From Saccopteryx bilineata (Eukaryota > Chordata > Mammalia > Chiroptera > Emballonuridae), in NCBI RefSeq assembly GCF_036850765.1, contig NC_089495.1:25202875-25266874 (forward strand): a stretch of 64,000 bases of DNA. The letters are read 5' to 3'. A program made the position numbers and the translations under genes. This document shows positions 61,021 through 64,000 of the stretch, piece after piece (positions within the stretch are counted from its first letter, which is position 1; each line of letters starts with the position of its first letter). The notes under the pieces were generated by a model. It searched no databases. It was not told where the DNA came from and was given only the letters and a program-made list of their open reading frames with translations.

Positions 61021-62135
61021 AAATGAAACAATGTAATTAAGTCCTAACAAGATAATATTGCCTGCTAAAATACCTGAGATGAAACCTGTTTCCTGACAAA
61101 AAGGGACACCAGCACGTGTTAGAGGAATGGGAAATATAATCAGGAAACGCAGAAAGATTGGTTCATTGAGTCAACTGGGATTGAAATGGAGTTACTTCTG
61201 TTTTATTTATTATTTAATGTGAGATCCCAGAATCATTTGGGATGCAACATTCAGACACCCACATATCTTAGACAACCACACAGCAATGTGCTTGTTATAT
61301 ATCCCTGACTTTGTGCAGACCATTTCTTTTGACAGGAACTCCTTTCCCCACTTACCCTTCCAACAAATTTCTTTTACATTTTCCCTGGGTAGAGTGTTTT
61401 AGTTTGCGAATCCTTCCATAACAAATTTCTACCTTCTCTAGATGTTAAGCGTTCCTCTTTAGCTGCTTCATAGCACACCACACATTCTTCTACACAATAT
61501 TTTCCATCTAGTTCACAACTTCTGGTTAACCGAAATTCCTCCATAAGAGGTCAAGTGCCCTTTTAGGGCAGAGACATTGTTCTCTGTAACTATCCAGTGT
61601 GCAGCACAGTACCTGGAACATGGTAGATGTTGAATGTCTAGAGAATAAATCATTGCCAACTAGAGACTCGGGATATTTACATAGGTTGGCAAACATGTGA
61701 GGAATCTAGGTGATCAAAGGCATTTCTAAAAGCCACGGTCAAGAAAATGGTAACCTGTATGTCATCAAAACAAAACTAGAAGCTTATGAAAGTGGAAAGA
61801 AGTTTGCTAAGACATAGTCAAAAACACCAAAGGTCAGAGTCTAAGGGATAGAAGCCCCACGTTTACATTAGATTTTATAGAGAATACATGACTATCTCAT
61901 ATACTTTTCACATTTGGTTTTGACTTCCTCTCCATGGTTTAAAATGAACCCTTCATATATATTCTCCTTTCTCTGCTCCACTTCTGGGAAAGATTCTGAA
62001 AAATAAAATATTTTAATCAGGCATTGTTCAACTAAGCCAGTTTTGTAAAGAATTCTTCTACATTGACCACTATGTTAAAACTAACCTAAGTCTCTAATCC
62101 ATTGAAAGTGCAAAGAAAACCTTGCACATAACAAG

Positions 62136-62434
62136 ATTTTTGTGACAGAGACAGAGAGAGACAGAGAGAGGGACAGACAGACAGGATTGAAGAGAGATGA
62201 GAAGCATCAATTTTTCATTGCGGCTCCTTAGTTGTTCATTAATTGCTTTCTCATATGTGTCTTGACTGGGGGGCTACAACAGAGTGAGTGACCCCTTGCT
62301 CGTGCCAGCGACCTTGGGCTCAAGCTGGTGAGCTTTGTTCAAACCAGATGAGCCCTCACTGAAGCGGACAACCTCGGGGTTTTGAAACTGGGTCCCCCGC
62401 GTCCCAGTCCGATGGTCTATCTACCTGGTCAGGC
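62136..62434 (-). repeat. VES-type SINE, long form
   Basis: Minus-strand element ending GCCTGACCAGGTAGATAGACC at the head side and starting with TGTGACAGAGACAGAGAGAG at the tail side. It has GAGATGAGAAGCATCAAT, CTCATATGTGTCTTGACTGG and repeated CTCAAGCTGGTGA-type modules. It is about 120 bp shorter than the copy at 8723 because it has fewer modules. Confidence 0.88.
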
Positions 62435-64000
62435 TCAAAAAATCTTTTAGTGCACAGTTTGAGTAAAACATTAAATCAACATGCTATATAAGTCAGTAGA
62501 ATATATAATTTGTCATTCTAGATAGAATAGTAATTTGCAGGACTGAGTGTTCAGAGATATATCTGCATGATTCTGTTTCACATGCTAGTATAATATAAGT
62601 AATTGGAAGGGAGAGGAAAAGACTCTACTCTGACCACACAGGCCTTCCTTTCCCAAAAGTTTACCTAGTCTAGAAATACAGTCATCTTTATTGATTAAAA
62701 AGATATTTATCAGATTGTCTATTTAATAGCAAAGCTTTTGTTTGTTGTTTAGCTTGATGAGTCTAAGACTGCCCCCAAATTTAGTTACCCAAAGATTAAA
62801 AGAATATAACCATGTAGTTATTTAAGCTCTCCTGGTTAATGTACAAGCTCAGTAATAGGACAACCAGCTGGTCAATGGAAATTTATGCAACTTTCAACTT
62901 CAGAGGAAAGACAGTTAGATTGGAAATGCTTAGAGAGTTTTGAAAATGTCCATGCAGTTGGGTATCACTGACATTGAGCTTATCACAGCTGTAACCGCTG
63001 CTGAACTCTGTGCTTGTCAGATTCAGAACTGATCTCCTTTTCTGCCTCTTCAGTGCCTAAAGGGCCAGCATTGTGTACAGCATCAGGGCAGCAGATACCA
63101 CATTGTTCCTGACATTGTCAATTACCCACATAAAATGCACCAGGTTGACAAGAAGATCTTGAAGTATGAATATCTCAGGCCTTCACATATGGTTAAATTT
63201 ATGAGGTCGGAACATCCCAGCTCCATGATGAGGTTATTGGTTCATTTTCCTTGTAAAATCAAAGTCCAAAGGGTTCAGATTTAAACGATTATAACTCTCC
63301 TGTTTGAAATCACGTCTCAACTACGTAAAATTATTGGGCTTGTCCACAATCACCAGCCAATAAGGTAAAGACTTGCAAAGATCCACTGGCAACCCTTTGG
63401 CTGTCATTTGGTCATGCCCCTACTCAGTCCTTAGAAAAATACAAAGGGTAGAAACCTGCTCTTTCTTGTTTGTATTCATATATCCACACTCCATTTTGAA
63501 GGCTGAGAAATATTGTGTAGTGTTCCCTAGAACCTGCGTGTGTCGTGGTACAAGCAAGATACGGTGCAAAGAACATGACTTCTGGAATGAACGCAGTGTA
63601 GGTTTGAGTCGTCTTTCTTATACTTGGGCAGTTGAGGCAACTTCACTTCCCTGAGCTTTGGATTTATTGTGTGGATTCAGTGGGATCATTGTTGTATGAG
63701 CAAGCTTTAGCAAGGTGCTTTGCCACATAGTAAGCACTCAATAATATTACGTGTTTGATGGTGGTAGATTTCTTAAGTAGGAAAGCCGATGTATGGCAGG
63801 GAGAAGGGGATAGGCTGTATTCCCAAGCTTTGCAACAGAGCTGGCTTTGTTCGGTCTTGGCCCGACCCTGGAGGACTCCCCGGGGAAAGCTAGTTGAGCA
63901 CATGTGCCATCAGAAGGCTGGGTTCCAGGCTCTGCTGCCAGGGTGGACTCCCCTTGTACTCACGCAGCAGCCCCAAAACACAGGAAGGCAAGCAGACTCA

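Larger units (their letters stand above)
55851..64000. other. Flank downstream of NRG1, no gene recognised
   Basis: AT-rich sequence with an (AC)n microsatellite (56885-56924), two adjacent plus-strand SINEs (60453-61020) and a minus-strand VES SINE (62136-62434). A 187-codon ORF at 60345-60908 lies in SINE sequence. A 93-codon ORF at 63373-63654 is unremarkable. I see no exon of a neighbouring gene. Confidence 0.75.

Overview
The window is the 3' part of a mammalian NEUREGULIN-1 (NRG1) gene on the + strand, followed by its 3' UTR and about 8 kb of non-coding flank. I recognise the gene from exact in-frame protein matches, placed between AG acceptors and GT donors with consistent phase: the EGF-like domain exon (17628-17757), the alternative alpha (30716-30783) and beta (31395-31453, with beta-3 read-through to 31488) EGF-completing exons, the 24-nt beta-1 microexon (38213-38236), the transmembrane exon (42909-43011), three cytoplasmic exons (45064-45190, 47788-47918, 48713-48919), the alternative b-tail terminal exon (51098-51218) and the a-tail terminal exon (51621-52272, stop at 52270). 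None of the multi-exon protein appears as one long ORF, and nearly all other ORFs in the window are chance or lie inside SINEs.

The organism is almost certainly a bat. The window carries many copies of tRNA-headed VES-type SINEs (two or three subfamilies, several with clear target-site duplications), two intact short non-autonomous hAT DNA transposons with 8-bp duplications, and a SPIN-like hAT fragment. This mix of young DNA transposons with VES SINEs is typical of bats and not of most other placental orders. The exact family is not determinable here; a non-pteropodid (possibly rhinolophoid) bat is my guess.

Layout: 1-17627 is intron upstream of the EGF exon; the Ig, spacer, kringle and CRD exons that give types I-III are not in the window. 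17628-31488 completes the receptor-binding EGF domain with an alpha or beta choice. 31454-42908 holds the juxtamembrane variant exons: the beta-1 microexon and, at about 35854-35932, what looks like a decayed beta-4 cassette exon. 42909-43011 encodes the membrane segment. 45064-52272 encodes the intracellular domain, with a choice between a short b tail and the long a tail. 52273 to about 55850 is probable 3' UTR with proximal and distal poly(A) signals. The rest is intergenic and repeat-bearing.

How the parts work together: EGF plus alpha/beta exons form the ErbB3/ErbB4 ligand; the juxtamembrane exons set linker length before the shedding site and the membrane; the transmembrane and cytoplasmic exons make the pro-form and back-signalling tail. 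Reading through several of the donors gives early stops and so secreted or tail-less forms. I did not find a previously undescribed system. The most interesting items are the apparently dead beta-4 exon, a perfect 48-nt palindrome at 13284-13331, an 85-bp tandem duplication inside a SPIN-like element, and a (GGGGT)n tract upstream of the transmembrane exon.
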